DNA of 64,000 nucleotides from Streptomyces sp. WMMC500. GTDB taxonomy: Bacteria > Actinomycetota > Actinomycetes > Streptomycetales > Streptomycetaceae. Location: contig NZ_CP114905.1 of NCBI RefSeq assembly GCF_027497195.1, forward strand, positions 2,652,001 through 2,716,000, given 5' to 3'. The first letter of the stretch is position 1. The number at the start of each line of letters is the position of its first letter. The notes below the pieces were generated by a model, which had not been told where the DNA came from, did not search any database, and saw only the letters and a program-made list of their open reading frames with translations. A program made the position numbers and the translations under genes. Of this stretch, positions 7,570 to 15,981 are shown piece by piece.

Positions 7570-9270
7570 TCAGAAGGCCGCCGGCTCGGTGTAGACGCCC
7601 CACTCGTCGCGCAGGACGTTGCAGATCTCGCCGAGGGTGGCCTCGGCCCGTACCGCCGCGAGCATCGGCTCGATCATGTTGCCGCCGTCCCGGGCCGCCG
7701 CGAGCATGCCGTCCAGCGCGGCGCGCACCCCCGCGTCGTCGCGGGCGGCCTTGCGGTCGGCCAGGGCGCGCACCTGCTCGCGCTCCACCTCGTGGCTGAC
7801 CCGGAGGATCTCCAGGTCGCCGGTGACGGACCCGGTGTGGCAGTTGACGCCGACGATCTTCTTGTCGCCCTTCTCCAGGGACCGCTGGTAGCGGAAGGCC
7901 GACTCGGCGATCTCGCCGGTGAACCAGCCGTCCTCGATGCCGCGCAGGATCCCGGACGTGATCGGCCCGATGGGGTGCCGCCCGTCGGGGTGGGCGCGCC
8001 GGCCGCGCTCGCGGATCTGGTCGAAGACCTTCTCCGCGTCGGCCTCGATCCGGTCGGTGAGCTGCTCGACGTACCAGGAACCGCCGAGCGGGTCGGCGAC
8101 GTTCGCGACGCCGGTCTCCTCCATCAGCACCTGCTGGGTGCGCAGCGCGATCTCCGCGGCCCGCTCGCTGGGCAGCGCCAGGGTCTCGTCGAGGGCGTTG
8201 GTGTGCAGCGAGTTGGTGCCGCCGAGCACGGCCGCCAGCGCCTCGACGGCCGTGCGCACCACGTTGTTGTACGGCTGCTGGGCGGTCAGCGACACGCCCG
8301 CGGTCTGGGTGTGGAAGCGCAGCCACTGCGCCTTCTCGCTGCGCGCCCCGTACACGTCGCGCAGCCAGCGGGCCCAGATGCGGCGTGCGGCGCGGAACTT
8401 GGCGATCTCCTCGAAGAAGTCGACGTGGGCGTCGAAGAAGAAGGACAGGCCGGGGGCGAAGGCGTCGACGTCGAGCCCGCGGGACAGGCCCAGCTCGACG
8501 TAGCCGAAGCCGTCGGCGAGGGTGTAGGCCAGCTCCTGGGCGGCCGTCGAGCCGGCCTCGCGGATGTGGTAGCCGGAGACGGACAGCGGCTTGTAGGCCG
8601 GGATGCGCGCGGCGCAGTACTCCATCAGGTCGCCGATGAGGCGCAGGTGGGGCTCGGGCTGGAAGAGCCACTCCTTCTGCGCGATGTACTCCTTGAAGAT
8701 GTCCGTCTGCAGCGTCCCGTTGAGCACGGCGGGGTCGACGCCCTGGCGTTCTGCTGCGACCAGGTACATGCAGAACACGGGGACGGCCGGGCCGCTGATC
8801 GTCATCGAGGTGGTGATGCCGCCCAGCGGGATGCCGCGGAAGAGCACCTCCATGTCGGCGGCGGAGTCGATGGCCACGCCGCAGTGCCCGACCTCGCCCA
8901 GCGCGTGCGGGTCGTCGGAGTCGCGGCCCATGAGGGTGGGCATGTCGAACGCGACGGACAGGCCGCCGCCGCCGTGGCCGAGGATGAGCTTGTAGCGCTC
9001 GTTCGTCTGCTCGGCGTTGCCGAAGCCGGCGAACTGGCGGATCGTCCACGTCCGGCCGCGGTAGCCGGTGGCGTAGAGGCCGCGGGTGTACGGGAACTCG
9101 CCGGGCCAGCCGATGCGCTCGAAGCCCTCGTAGACGTCCCCGGGGCGGGGGCCGTAGACGGGGTCGACGTCGTCGCCGGAGAGCGTGCTGAAGTCCGCCT
9201 CGCGCTTGCGGGCCGTGTCGTAACGCGCCTGCCAGCGGCGCCGGCCCTCCTCCATGGCCGCAGCATCCAT
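7570..9270 (-). CDS. icmA: isobutyryl-CoA mutase large subunit
   Basis: The adenosylcobalamin-dependent large subunit that interconverts isobutyryl-CoA and n-butyryl-CoA, linking valine catabolism to butyryl/methylmalonyl precursors. The 566-residue product is a mutase TIM-barrel subunit with no B12-binding domain, so it needs a separate small subunit (IcmB), which is not in this window. The specificity residues are readable: F80 in TIRQFAGFG and Q198 in [10 protein letters not shown]. In methylmalonyl-CoA mutase these positions are Tyr and Arg, and Phe80/Gln198 is the published ICM signature. Numbering agrees exactly if the start is the ATG at 9270, which supports that start over an upstream in-frame ATG at 9339. 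A 20-bp near-palindrome lies 41-60 bp upstream. meaB, epimerase and cobalamin adenosyltransferase occur further along the window. Confidence 0.93.
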   Translation of the reverse strand: MDAAAMEEGRRRWQARYDTARKREADFSTLSGDDVDPVYGPRPGDVYEGFERIGWPGEFPYTRGLYATGYRGRTWTIRQFAGFGNAEQTNERYKLILGHGGGGLSVAFDMPTLMGRDSDDPHALGEVGHCGVAIDSAADMEVLFRGIPLGGITTSMTISGPAVPVFCMYLVAAERQGVDPAVLNGTLQTDIFKEYIAQKEWLFQPEPHLRLIGDLMEYCAARIPAYKPLSVSGYHIREAGSTAAQELAYTLADGFGYVELGLSRGLDVDAFAPGLSFFFDAHVDFFEEIAKFRAARRIWARWLRDVYGARSEKAQWLRFHTQTAGVSLTAQQPYNNVVRTAVEALAAVLGGTNSLHTNALDETLALPSERAAEIALRTQQVLMEETGVANVADPLGGSWYVEQLTDRIEADAEKVFDQIRERGRRAHPDGRHPIGPITSGILRGIEDGWFTGEIAESAFRYQRSLEKGDKKIVGVNCHTGSVTGDLEILRVSHEVEREQVRALADRKAARDDAGVRAALDGMLAAARDGGNMIEPMLAAVRAEATLGEICNVLRDEWGVYTEPAAF

Positions 9271-9310
9271 GCCGTACCGCCTCTCTCTGCGCGCGGATCG
9301 CGCGGCGCAT

Positions 9311-9330
9311 TTAATAGGACGTCCTACTAA
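9311..9330. promoter_or_regulatory. near-perfect palindrome upstream of icmA
   Basis: TTAATAGGACGTCCTACTAA is symmetric at 18 of 20 positions, with a perfect 12-bp core TAGGACGTCCTA. It lies 41 bp upstream of the icmA start, where it would cover the promoter. A MarR gene lies about 0.5 kb away on the same strand, and the dyad suits a MarR- or TetR-type dimer. Confidence 0.6.
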
Positions 9331-9421
9331 GTGTTGCATGCCCCCGGTGGAGGCGCGCTATACGGGACCGGGGAGTGGGGGTGGTCACGGCATGTCGCGG
9401 ACGGGGTTTAGGCTCGGTGTC

Positions 9422-9763
9422 ATGAAGAAGAGCGTGCTCACCCGCTACCGCACGATGGCGTACGTGACCGGCGTGCTCCTCGTCCTGCTGACCCTCGGCA
9501 TGATCGGCAAGTACGCCCTGGACCTCTCGGGCGCGGACGGCTTCACCAAGGTCGTGAGCATCGCCCACGGCTGGCTGTACATCCTCTACCTGGTGTGCGC
9601 CTTCGACCTCGGCTCCAAGGCGAAGTTCCCGGTCGGCAAGCAGGTCTGGGTGCTGCTCGCGGGGACGGTGCCGACGGCGGCGTTCTTCGTCGAGCGGAAG
9701 CTCACCCGGGAGGTCGCCCCGCTGGTCGTCCGCGACGGCGAGCCCGCGCCCGCGGGGGCGTAG
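9422..9763 (+). CDS. DUF3817 family small membrane protein
   Basis: A 113-residue protein with three hydrophobic helices: a first one (MAYVTGVLLVLLTLGMIG), a second around IAHGWLYILYLVCAFDLG with the family-typical H-G-hydrophobic pattern, and a third (VWVLLAGTVPTAAFFVERKL). The FVER[KR]L motif after the last helix is characteristic of DUF3817. The ATG at 9422 lies 7 nt after TAGGCT (9409-9414) with no ribosome-binding site, so translation is probably leaderless. It stands alone between icmA (divergent) and marR (convergent). A second DUF3817 gene occurs at 17,851-18,195. Function unknown. Confidence 0.88.
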   Translation: MKKSVLTRYRTMAYVTGVLLVLLTLGMIGKYALDLSGADGFTKVVSIAHGWLYILYLVCAFDLGSKAKFPVGKQVWVLLAGTVPTAAFFVERKLTREVAPLVVRDGEPAPAGA

Positions 9764-9781
9764 CCGCGCGGCCCGCGGGGG

Positions 9782-10288
9782 CTACTGCTCGAAGTCGCCC
9801 GCGGCTATCCGCAGCGGGCGCAGCATGGCGAAGATCTCCGCGCACTGCTCCTCGTCGTACGCGCTGAGCCCGAAGTCCATCGCCATCAGGTCGCGCGTCG
9901 CCTGCTCGACGACCTCGCGGCCCCGGTCCGTGATCGACGCGAGCGTGCCGCGGCCGTCGGCGGGGTTGGGCCGCTTGGCCACGTACCCGGACCTGACCAG
10001 CCGGTCGACGGTGTTGGTCACCGACGTCGGGTGCACCATCAGCCGCTCGCCGATCTTCGACATCGCCAGCTCGCCGGCCTTGGAGAAGGTGAGCAGCACC
10101 AGCGCCTCGTAGCGCGCGAAGGTCAGCCCGTACGGCTTGACGACGGCGTCGACCTGCGCCAGCAGGATCTGGTGCGCGCGCATCACGGAGGTGATGGCCC
10201 CCATGGCGGGCACGGCTCCCCAGCGCTGGCGCCACAGTTCGTCGGCGCGGGCGATGGGGTCGAACGACAGGCTCAGCGGCTTCGGCAC
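9782..10288 (-). CDS. MarR family transcriptional regulator
   Basis: A 168-residue winged-helix regulator. The dimerisation helices (PAMGAITSVMRAHQILLAQV) precede a winged HTH: LTFARYEALVLLTFSKAGEL, MSKIGERLMVHPTSVTNTVDRLVRSGYVAKRPNPADGRG, with the wing at DGRGTLASITDRGREV. The GTG at 10288 follows a TAGGGT box (minus strand, 10296-10301) by 7 nt, so it may be leaderless; the whole promoter would fit in the 21-bp gap after the MFS gene. It lies near icmA, whose upstream palindrome is a candidate target. Effector unknown; acyl-CoA or phenolic ligands are typical for the family. Confidence 0.9.
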   Translation of the reverse strand: MPKPLSLSFDPIARADELWRQRWGAVPAMGAITSVMRAHQILLAQVDAVVKPYGLTFARYEALVLLTFSKAGELAMSKIGERLMVHPTSVTNTVDRLVRSGYVAKRPNPADGRGTLASITDRGREVVEQATRDLMAMDFGLSAYDEEQCAEIFAMLRPLRIAAGDFEQ

Positions 10289-10309
10289 GTCGCCGACCCT
10301 ACCCCCCGG

Positions 10310-11695
10310 TCATGTCGCGGTCAGCCCGGTCCCGCTCTTCGGCCGGGTCCTGCGCACTTCCAGACAGACCAGCAGCGAGCAGACCGTGCCCGTCACGCCG
10401 ACCGCGGCGACGGCCACGTGCACCGGCACGAACTCCGCGACCGCGCCCGCGCCGGCCATGCCGACGCCCTGCAGCGTCATCAGCCCGGCGGTCTGCAGCG
10501 TCATCGCCCGGCCGCGCATCTCCCCCGGCACGGCGGCGACGAACCATTGGTCGAGGCCGAGCGAGTACGAGATGCCGAAGCCGGTGAGCACGAGCAGCGG
10601 CAGCGCCCAGCCGAAGGAGGGGTGCGTCACGAAGGCCATGGCGGGGACCGTGCACAGCACCGCCACCGGGAAGACGATCCGTTCCCGGCCGCGCGGGCCG
10701 AGCAGCGAGCCGGCGAGGATCTCGCTGGTGACCGCGCCGATCGGCATGCCGGTCATGAGCAGGCCGAGCCCGAGGGCGCCGATGCCGAGGTCGTCGGCGT
10801 ACGCGGCGGCCAGCGCCTCGGGCGCGACGACGAAGGTCGGCGGGATCCAGGTGAGCAGCAGCAGCGCGCGGATGCGGCGGTCGCGCAGGAAGGTGCCGGC
10901 GGCGGCGAGCGAGGCGCCGACGGTGCCCGCCCGGCCCGTACCGCCGGGCGCACCCGCGGCGCCGACTGCGGTACGGGCCGGGCGGGCGCGGGTGCCGAAG
11001 CGCAGCACCAGCGCCGAGCCGAGCATCCCCACCGCGGTCAGCGTGAGCGTCGCGCGCGGCGAGAACGCCGCGAGCAGCCCGCCGAGGGCGAACCCGACGA
11101 GCTGCGCCGCCTGCGCGGTGAGCCGGATGACGGAGCGGCCGAGGACGAACCGGTCGCCGGTGCCGAGGATGTCGGCCAGCGTGGCGATCCGGGTGCCGGT
11201 GAAGACCGGCGAGATGACGCCGGCGACGCAGCGCAGCGCCAGCAGCGCGGCGACGGGCATGCCCGGCAGCACCATCGCGGCGAAGCAGACGGCGGCGAGC
11301 AGGTCGCACGTCACCAGCACCCGGCGGGCCGGGAGGCGGTCGGCGACCGAGGAGAGCAGGGTGCCGCCGACGAGGTAGGGCAGTAGGCCGACGCCGAGGG
11401 TGAGCGCGCTGAGCAGCGGGGAGCCGGTCCGGTCGTAGACGAGGACGGTCAGCGCGATGGCGGCGACGACCTCGCCGGTGATCGACATGACGTGGGCGGC
11501 GAAGACGAAGCGGAACTCGCGGACGCGGAAGACGTCGGCGTAGCGGGCGCGCGACTCGGCGGCGGCCCCGGCGGGGGCGGGACCGGCCGGGGCGGGCTCG
11601 GCGGCCGGGGTGGCTGCCGGGGTGGCGCCCGGGCCGGACGGCAGGGCCGCGGGCACGGACGCGGCCGTGCCGTCCGGGGCTGTGGTGTCGCTCAT
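10310..11695 (-). CDS. MFS transporter (MDR/enterobactin-exporter type)
   Basis: A 461-residue major facilitator with about 12 membrane helices after a 45-residue Pro/Ala-rich cytoplasmic N-terminus. Recognisable features are FRFVFAAHVMSITGEVVAAI in helix 1, the loop 2-3 motif LLSSVADRLPARRVLVTCDL (motif A-like) and a long central loop around FGTRARPARTAVG between the two six-helix halves. The best match is the MFS_3 exporter group, which moves small molecules outward with proton exchange. The ATG at 11695 faces the ArsR-type regulator across a 78-bp shared promoter region containing a 16-bp dyad, so the regulator probably controls it. Substrate unknown. Confidence 0.9.
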   Translation of the reverse strand: MSDTTAPDGTAASVPAALPSGPGATPAATPAAEPAPAGPAPAGAAAESRARYADVFRVREFRFVFAAHVMSITGEVVAAIALTVLVYDRTGSPLLSALTLGVGLLPYLVGGTLLSSVADRLPARRVLVTCDLLAAVCFAAMVLPGMPVAALLALRCVAGVISPVFTGTRIATLADILGTGDRFVLGRSVIRLTAQAAQLVGFALGGLLAAFSPRATLTLTAVGMLGSALVLRFGTRARPARTAVGAAGAPGGTGRAGTVGASLAAAGTFLRDRRIRALLLLTWIPPTFVVAPEALAAAYADDLGIGALGLGLLMTGMPIGAVTSEILAGSLLGPRGRERIVFPVAVLCTVPAMAFVTHPSFGWALPLLVLTGFGISYSLGLDQWFVAAVPGEMRGRAMTLQTAGLMTLQGVGMAGAGAVAEFVPVHVAVAAVGVTGTVCSLLVCLEVRRTRPKSGTGLTAT

Positions 11696-11735
11696 CACCG
11701 GAGCGTGGCCCGCCGCCCGCGCCGGGCCGTAGTCT

Positions 11736-11751
11736 TTCGGCACCAGCCGAA
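11736..11751. promoter_or_regulatory. dyad between divergent MFS and ArsR-type genes
   Basis: TTCGGC (11736-11741) and GCCGAA (11746-11751) are perfect inverted arms around ACCA. The element sits in the middle of the 78-bp divergent spacer, where binding could block both promoters. Confidence 0.45.
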
Positions 11752-11773
11752 TCAGCCAGCGAGAGAGGCCGCC

Positions 11774-12766
11774 GTGCCGGTGTACATGCGCTTCGGCCCC
11801 GAGGACCTGCTGCGCTGCCGCTTCGCGGTCTCCCCGGTCTTCGAGACCCACGAGGCGATACGGACGCTGCGCCGCACCGAGCGGCACCCCTACCACCGCC
11901 CGTGGCTGCGCCGGCTCGGCGAGGCCGCCGCCGGGCTCGACCTCGACCTGCTGTGGCTCTTCATGCCGAACGGCCCCGGCTACACCCCCGACTTCCTCGG
12001 CGGCCCGCCGCACGCCGCGTACACCTCGGTCGCCGACGGCCTCGCCCACCTGCGCGGCACCGACCCGGCGCTGGCGCACGCCGAGATGACCCTGTCGCTG
12101 GACTCCATCCCCGGCGCCGCGGAGTCCCCGCTCGGGCGCAGGCTGCTCGCCGACCCCGCGGCGGCGATCGCGCTGCTGGCCGACGTCACGGAACAGGCGT
12201 GGCACGCGCTGGTCGAGCCGTTCTGGCCGCGGCTGCACGACCTGCTCCAGGCGGACATCGACTTCCGCGCCCGGCAGCTCGCCTCCGCGGGCCTGGAGGA
12301 GCTGTTCGCGCTGCTGCACGCCCGGCTGTCGTACGCGGACGGCCTGCTGACCGTACGGACGAAGGGCCGCTTCCGCCACGAGCGCGACCTCGCCGGCGAC
12401 GGCCTGCTGCTGATGCCCAGCGCCTTCGTCTGGCCGGACGTGGTGACCGGCTTCCAGCCGCCCTGGCAGCCCACCGTCATCTACCCCGCCCGCGGGGTGG
12501 GCACCCTGTGGGCGGACGCCGGACGCCCCGAGGCTGCGCGGGCGCTGGCGCGGCTGCTCGGCGCCGGCCGCGCCGCCGTACTCGCCGCGCTCGACGAGCC
12601 GGCCTCCACCTCCGCGCTCGCCCGCCGCCTTGACCTGGCCCCGTCGTCGGTCTCCGCCCACCTGACCGTGCTGAAGGCGGCGGGGCTGCTGACCTCCCGC
12701 CGCGAGCGCCACCGCGTCCTCTACGAGCGCACACCGCTCGGCGGCGCGCTGGCCGCGGGCGGCTGA
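11774..12766 (+). CDS. ArsR-like winged-helix regulator (DUF5937-type)
   Basis: A 330-residue protein with an unusual order: a long N-terminal domain (about residues 1-240, beginning MRFGPEDLLRCRFAVSPVFE) and a C-terminal winged HTH (about 255-325: AVLAALDEPASTSALARRL, then LAPSSVSAHLTVLKAAGLLT, with the wing RRERHRVLYERT). The recognition helix and wing match ArsR-type repressors. The GTG at 11774 follows GAGAGAGG at good distance; an in-frame ATG 12 nt later is possible. It is divergent to the MFS exporter with a dyad in between, the classical layout of a local repressor and its transporter. The N-terminal domain probably senses the ligand; no metal-binding Cys pair is visible. Confidence 0.88.
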   Translation: MPVYMRFGPEDLLRCRFAVSPVFETHEAIRTLRRTERHPYHRPWLRRLGEAAAGLDLDLLWLFMPNGPGYTPDFLGGPPHAAYTSVADGLAHLRGTDPALAHAEMTLSLDSIPGAAESPLGRRLLADPAAAIALLADVTEQAWHALVEPFWPRLHDLLQADIDFRARQLASAGLEELFALLHARLSYADGLLTVRTKGRFRHERDLAGDGLLLMPSAFVWPDVVTGFQPPWQPTVIYPARGVGTLWADAGRPEAARALARLLGAGRAAVLAALDEPASTSALARRLDLAPSSVSAHLTVLKAAGLLTSRRERHRVLYERTPLGGALAAGG

Positions 12767-12888
12767 CGCCCATCCGGGGCCGCCCGCGGCCCGCGGCGCC
12801 GGCCGCGCGGGCGCGGCGTTCCGCGGGGAAAGATCCGCTATGTCACGATCGACGGGTTCTGTTCGCTCACCTCCCGCGGGAGAAGTGC

Positions 12889-13896
12889 ATGTCGGCGCGG
12901 ATCCGTACGCTCATCGCCACCCTGGTCCTCGGGGTCCTGCTCGGCTGCACGTCCCCGGACGGGGACGGGGCGGGGACCGAACCGCGGGGCGGCGAGCGGG
13001 CGCGGCCGGCCTCGGCGGCGAAGTCGCCGTTCTGGGTGGACCCCGGCTCCCCGGCCGCCCGCCAGGTGCAGGCGTACAAGCAGCAGGGGCGGGCGGAGGA
13101 CGCCGCGCTGCTGGAGCGGATCGCGAGCCGGCCGGTCGCCGCATGGCCCCCCGGCCACGACCCCGGCGCCGACGTGCGCGCGGCGGTGCGCGGGGCGGCG
13201 GCAGGCGGGCGCACGGCCGTGCTCGTGGCGTACAACATCCCGCACCGCGACTGCGGCCAGCACTCCGCGGGCGGGGCCGCCGACGCCGCCGCGTACGAGC
13301 GGTGGATCGGCTCCTTCGCCGACGGCATCGGCGACGGGAAGGCGGTGGTGATCCTGGAGCCGGACGCCGTCCCGCACGTCGTGGACGGCTGCACCCCGCC
13401 GGAAATGCACGAGGAGCGCTTCCGGCTGATCTCCGGGGCCATCGCCGAGCTCAAGCGGCACCCGGGCGTCCGGGTCTACCTCGACGCCGGGAACTCCGCC
13501 TGGATCACCGACCCCGGCAAGCTGGCCCACGCGCTGCGGCGGGCCGGCGTCGGCGCGGCCGACGGCTTCGCGCTCAACGTCTCCAACTTCCGGCGCACCG
13601 ACGAGCAGCTCGCCTACGGCCGCCGGCTCTCGGAGCTGCTCGACGGCGCCCACTTCGTCGTCGACACCAGCCGCAACGGCAACGGCCCGCTACCCGGTGC
13701 CCCGAACGAGGTGTGGTGCAACCCGCCGGGGCGGGCGCTCGGCGAGCCGCCGACGACGCGGACCGGCGACGAGCGGGCCGACGCCTTCCTGTGGGTCAAG
13801 CGCCCCGGGGAGTCGGACGGGCCGTGCCGCGGGGGCCCCGAGGCCGGCACGTGGTGGCCCGACTACGCCCTGGGCCTGGCCCGCCGCGCGGGCTGA
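12889..13896 (+). CDS. glycoside hydrolase family 6 lipoprotein (CslZ-like endoglucanase)
   Basis: A 335-residue exported beta-1,4-glucanase. The N-terminus has a signal peptide with lipobox LLGC (Cys about 20), so it is probably lipid-anchored. The GH6 catalytic domain shows the family motifs in order: LVAYNIPHRDCGQHSAGG, VVILEPDAVPHV, YLDAGNSAWI, VSNFRRT, DTSRNGNGP and WCNPPGRALG. It uses inverting hydrolysis of beta-1,4-glucan. It converges on glxA and cslA, forming the known cslA-glxA-GH6 set, where a polymer made by CslA at the hyphal tip is processed and trimmed. Here the GH6 gene points the opposite way, whereas I recall the S. coelicolor genes as co-directional. The ATG at 12889 opens the signal peptide. 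Confidence 0.9.
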   Translation: MSARIRTLIATLVLGVLLGCTSPDGDGAGTEPRGGERARPASAAKSPFWVDPGSPAARQVQAYKQQGRAEDAALLERIASRPVAAWPPGHDPGADVRAAVRGAAAGGRTAVLVAYNIPHRDCGQHSAGGAADAAAYERWIGSFADGIGDGKAVVILEPDAVPHVVDGCTPPEMHEERFRLISGAIAELKRHPGVRVYLDAGNSAWITDPGKLAHALRRAGVGAADGFALNVSNFRRTDEQLAYGRRLSELLDGAHFVVDTSRNGNGPLPGAPNEVWCNPPGRALGEPPTTRTGDERADAFLWVKRPGESDGPCRGGPEAGTWWPDYALGLARRAG

Positions 13897-13996
13897 GCGC
13901 CCCGTCCCGTACGGGCTGTACGCGCCGTACCGGCCGCACTGCCCGAACAACCCGCGGGGGCCCTCCTGTCGGACGAGCCCGCCCACGGACCGGTAC

Positions 13997-14030
13997 GCCG
14001 GCGGGGCCGAGGGGCAGCGGCCCCGCCGGC
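13997..14030. terminator. bidirectional terminator between GH6 and glxA
   Basis: A perfect 13-bp stem, GCCGGCGGGGCCG (13997-14009) with CGGCCCCGCCGGC (14018-14030), closes an 8-nt loop. It lies between the convergent GH6 and glxA stop codons and can serve both. Confidence 0.75.
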
Positions 14031-14037
14031 GGGCTCA

Positions 14038-15978
14038 TCAGGGCACGTGCACCCACTTCGCCTCGGACGGCACCCCCTTGCCGTCGGCGACGAAGAGCAT
14101 GTACCAGCCGGGCGGCACCAGGTTCGGGTCCTCGGGCACGGTCACCGTCACCTTCCCGTCGCCCCTCTCCACGTCCAACTGGATCGAGCGCTGCTCGACG
14201 TCCGTGACGTGGGTGACGGAACCCGGCCGCATCAGCCGCGCCTTCACCACCCGCTCGGCCCCCGCGACCTCGTACGTCGCCTCCTGCCCGCGCCCCGGCC
14301 GCTTCGGACCCGCGCCGATCTCCAGCCGCGTCGCGTCGTCCGCCTTGTGCAGGTACGGCGGCGTGAAGATCTCGATGCGCTTCTCGAAGGTGCCGGGGCG
14401 GGTGTTGGCCCTGTCGCCGAAGAGGGGGTCGGAGCCGAAGACGGCCACCCGGCCGTCGGGCAGCAGCACGGCCTCGGAGTGGTAGTTGCGGCCCACCTCG
14501 GGATCGGCGGCGCGGGTGAAGGAGTTGGTGCGCGGATCGTAGAACTGGGCCTTGTGGATGTCGCTGTCGCCGCGCCCGCGGTAGTCGCGGGAGCCGCCGC
14601 TGGTGAAGACCGTGTCGTCCGGCATGATCACGCTGTTGAGGTACCGGGTGCCCGTCGGCAGCGAGGGGCCGTCCTCGTACGCCGGCTCCTCCTGGGTCAG
14701 GTCGATGATCGAGGTACGCGGCGTCGCCTTCGGCGACTCCCCCACGCCGCCGCCGCCGAGCACCATGACCTTCTGGTCCTGCGCGGGCGGCAGCAGCAGC
14801 GAGGCGGCGGTCTCCAGTTGGTCGGGGTCGGTCAGGCCGGGCACGGTGGTGAAGGAGTTGTCCTTCAGGTCCCAGATCCCGGGCTTGCGGCCCCGGTCCG
14901 CCGGGCCGTAGCCGGCGTTGGCGCCGGAGTAGAAGAGCTTGCCGCCCTCGGTGAGGAAGAGCGCCGGGTACGTGGGGAAGTAGCGGTTCGGCGCCGTGGA
15001 CCACTTCCTGGTCCGCGGATCGTAGATCTCGTTGTCGCCGTAAAGGATCTCGCCCGACTCGTCGAGGCCGGAGACCGACAGGACCTTGCCGTCCGGCAGC
15101 GTCACGAGCGTGGGGTACCAGCGGGCCTTGTCCATCGCGTCGACGCGGACGTAGCGCTCCGCCACCGGGTCGAACTCGAAGGTGTCCTTGATCCCCTGGA
15201 AGTCCTGCTTGTCCAGGGTGAGCTTCTGCGCCAGGCCGTAGACGTTGTCCGCGTCCTCGCCCGTGAGGCCCTCGACGGCGTACTGCGCCTGCCGGTCCTG
15301 GACGTAGCCGTCGCCCTCCGCCTCGGCCTCGACGAAGACGTTGGCCTCGGCGGCGGTGACGACGGCCTTGGCGCGCTTGCCGCGCTTGACCGTCTTCTTC
15401 TCGGCGGCCGGGACGGTGACCGCGGCGGTGGTGCGGTAGACGAGGCCGGAGGGGGCGATGAACCCGGTCCCCTTCTTGAGCCTGAGCGGCTTGTCCGGGT
15501 TCTCGTTCTTCACCAGCATCCGGCCGCCGGCGCGCTCGACGTCGCCGTCGAGGAGTTCGTAGCGCGCGGTGCCGCCGGCGACCAGCAGCCGCCCGTCGGC
15601 CAGTTGGGTGTGGCCGGCGCAGAAGAGGTCGGCGGGGGTGGATATCTCCTCGTAGCTGTTCTCCACCGGGTCCCACAGGACGGTGCGGAAGGTGCCGGCG
15701 TCGAACTGCTCCTGCTCGTTGCCGGAGCCGGCGATGAGCAGCACCTTGCCGGTGTGCAGCAGCGTGGCGTGGATGGCGTTCAGCTCGTACGAGTCCGGGG
15801 TGTCCTGCACCTGCCACGAGCCGTACTTCGCCGTGTACTCGGGCCGGGATATCCGGTACTGGTGGTACTGCTCCTCGGCGAAGCCGATGGCCGCGGGGGC
15901 GTTGAGCCCCGCCAGCAGCAGGACCACGCCGGTGCCTGTCACCGTCTTCTTCAACCGTTTGCCGGGCCGGTACGCCAT
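14038..15978 (-). CDS. glxA: copper radical oxidase GlxA
   Basis: A 646-residue, membrane-tethered galactose-oxidase-like enzyme (residues 11-33 hydrophobic). It oxidises a hydroxyl or aldehyde on the CslA-made glycan, reducing O2 to H2O2, and is required for hyphal-tip glycan deposition in Streptomyces. The copper-radical residues are readable: Cys120 in LFCAGH (thioether partner), the RWYPT motif near 286-290 (stacking Trp and cross-linked Tyr region), the Tyr-His pair in NYHSEAVLLPDG near 500, and the late His in SVTHVTD. Kelch-type blades precede a C-terminal DUF1929 domain ending FVADGKGVPSEAKWVHVP. The start at 15978 lies 3 nt after the cslA stop, so the two are cotranscribed. Confidence 0.95.
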   Translation of the reverse strand: MAYRPGKRLKKTVTGTGVVLLLAGLNAPAAIGFAEEQYHQYRISRPEYTAKYGSWQVQDTPDSYELNAIHATLLHTGKVLLIAGSGNEQEQFDAGTFRTVLWDPVENSYEEISTPADLFCAGHTQLADGRLLVAGGTARYELLDGDVERAGGRMLVKNENPDKPLRLKKGTGFIAPSGLVYRTTAAVTVPAAEKKTVKRGKRAKAVVTAAEANVFVEAEAEGDGYVQDRQAQYAVEGLTGEDADNVYGLAQKLTLDKQDFQGIKDTFEFDPVAERYVRVDAMDKARWYPTLVTLPDGKVLSVSGLDESGEILYGDNEIYDPRTRKWSTAPNRYFPTYPALFLTEGGKLFYSGANAGYGPADRGRKPGIWDLKDNSFTTVPGLTDPDQLETAASLLLPPAQDQKVMVLGGGGVGESPKATPRTSIIDLTQEEPAYEDGPSLPTGTRYLNSVIMPDDTVFTSGGSRDYRGRGDSDIHKAQFYDPRTNSFTRAADPEVGRNYHSEAVLLPDGRVAVFGSDPLFGDRANTRPGTFEKRIEIFTPPYLHKADDATRLEIGAGPKRPGRGQEATYEVAGAERVVKARLMRPGSVTHVTDVEQRSIQLDVERGDGKVTVTVPEDPNLVPPGWYMLFVADGKGVPSEAKWVHVP

Positions 15979-15981
15979 GGA

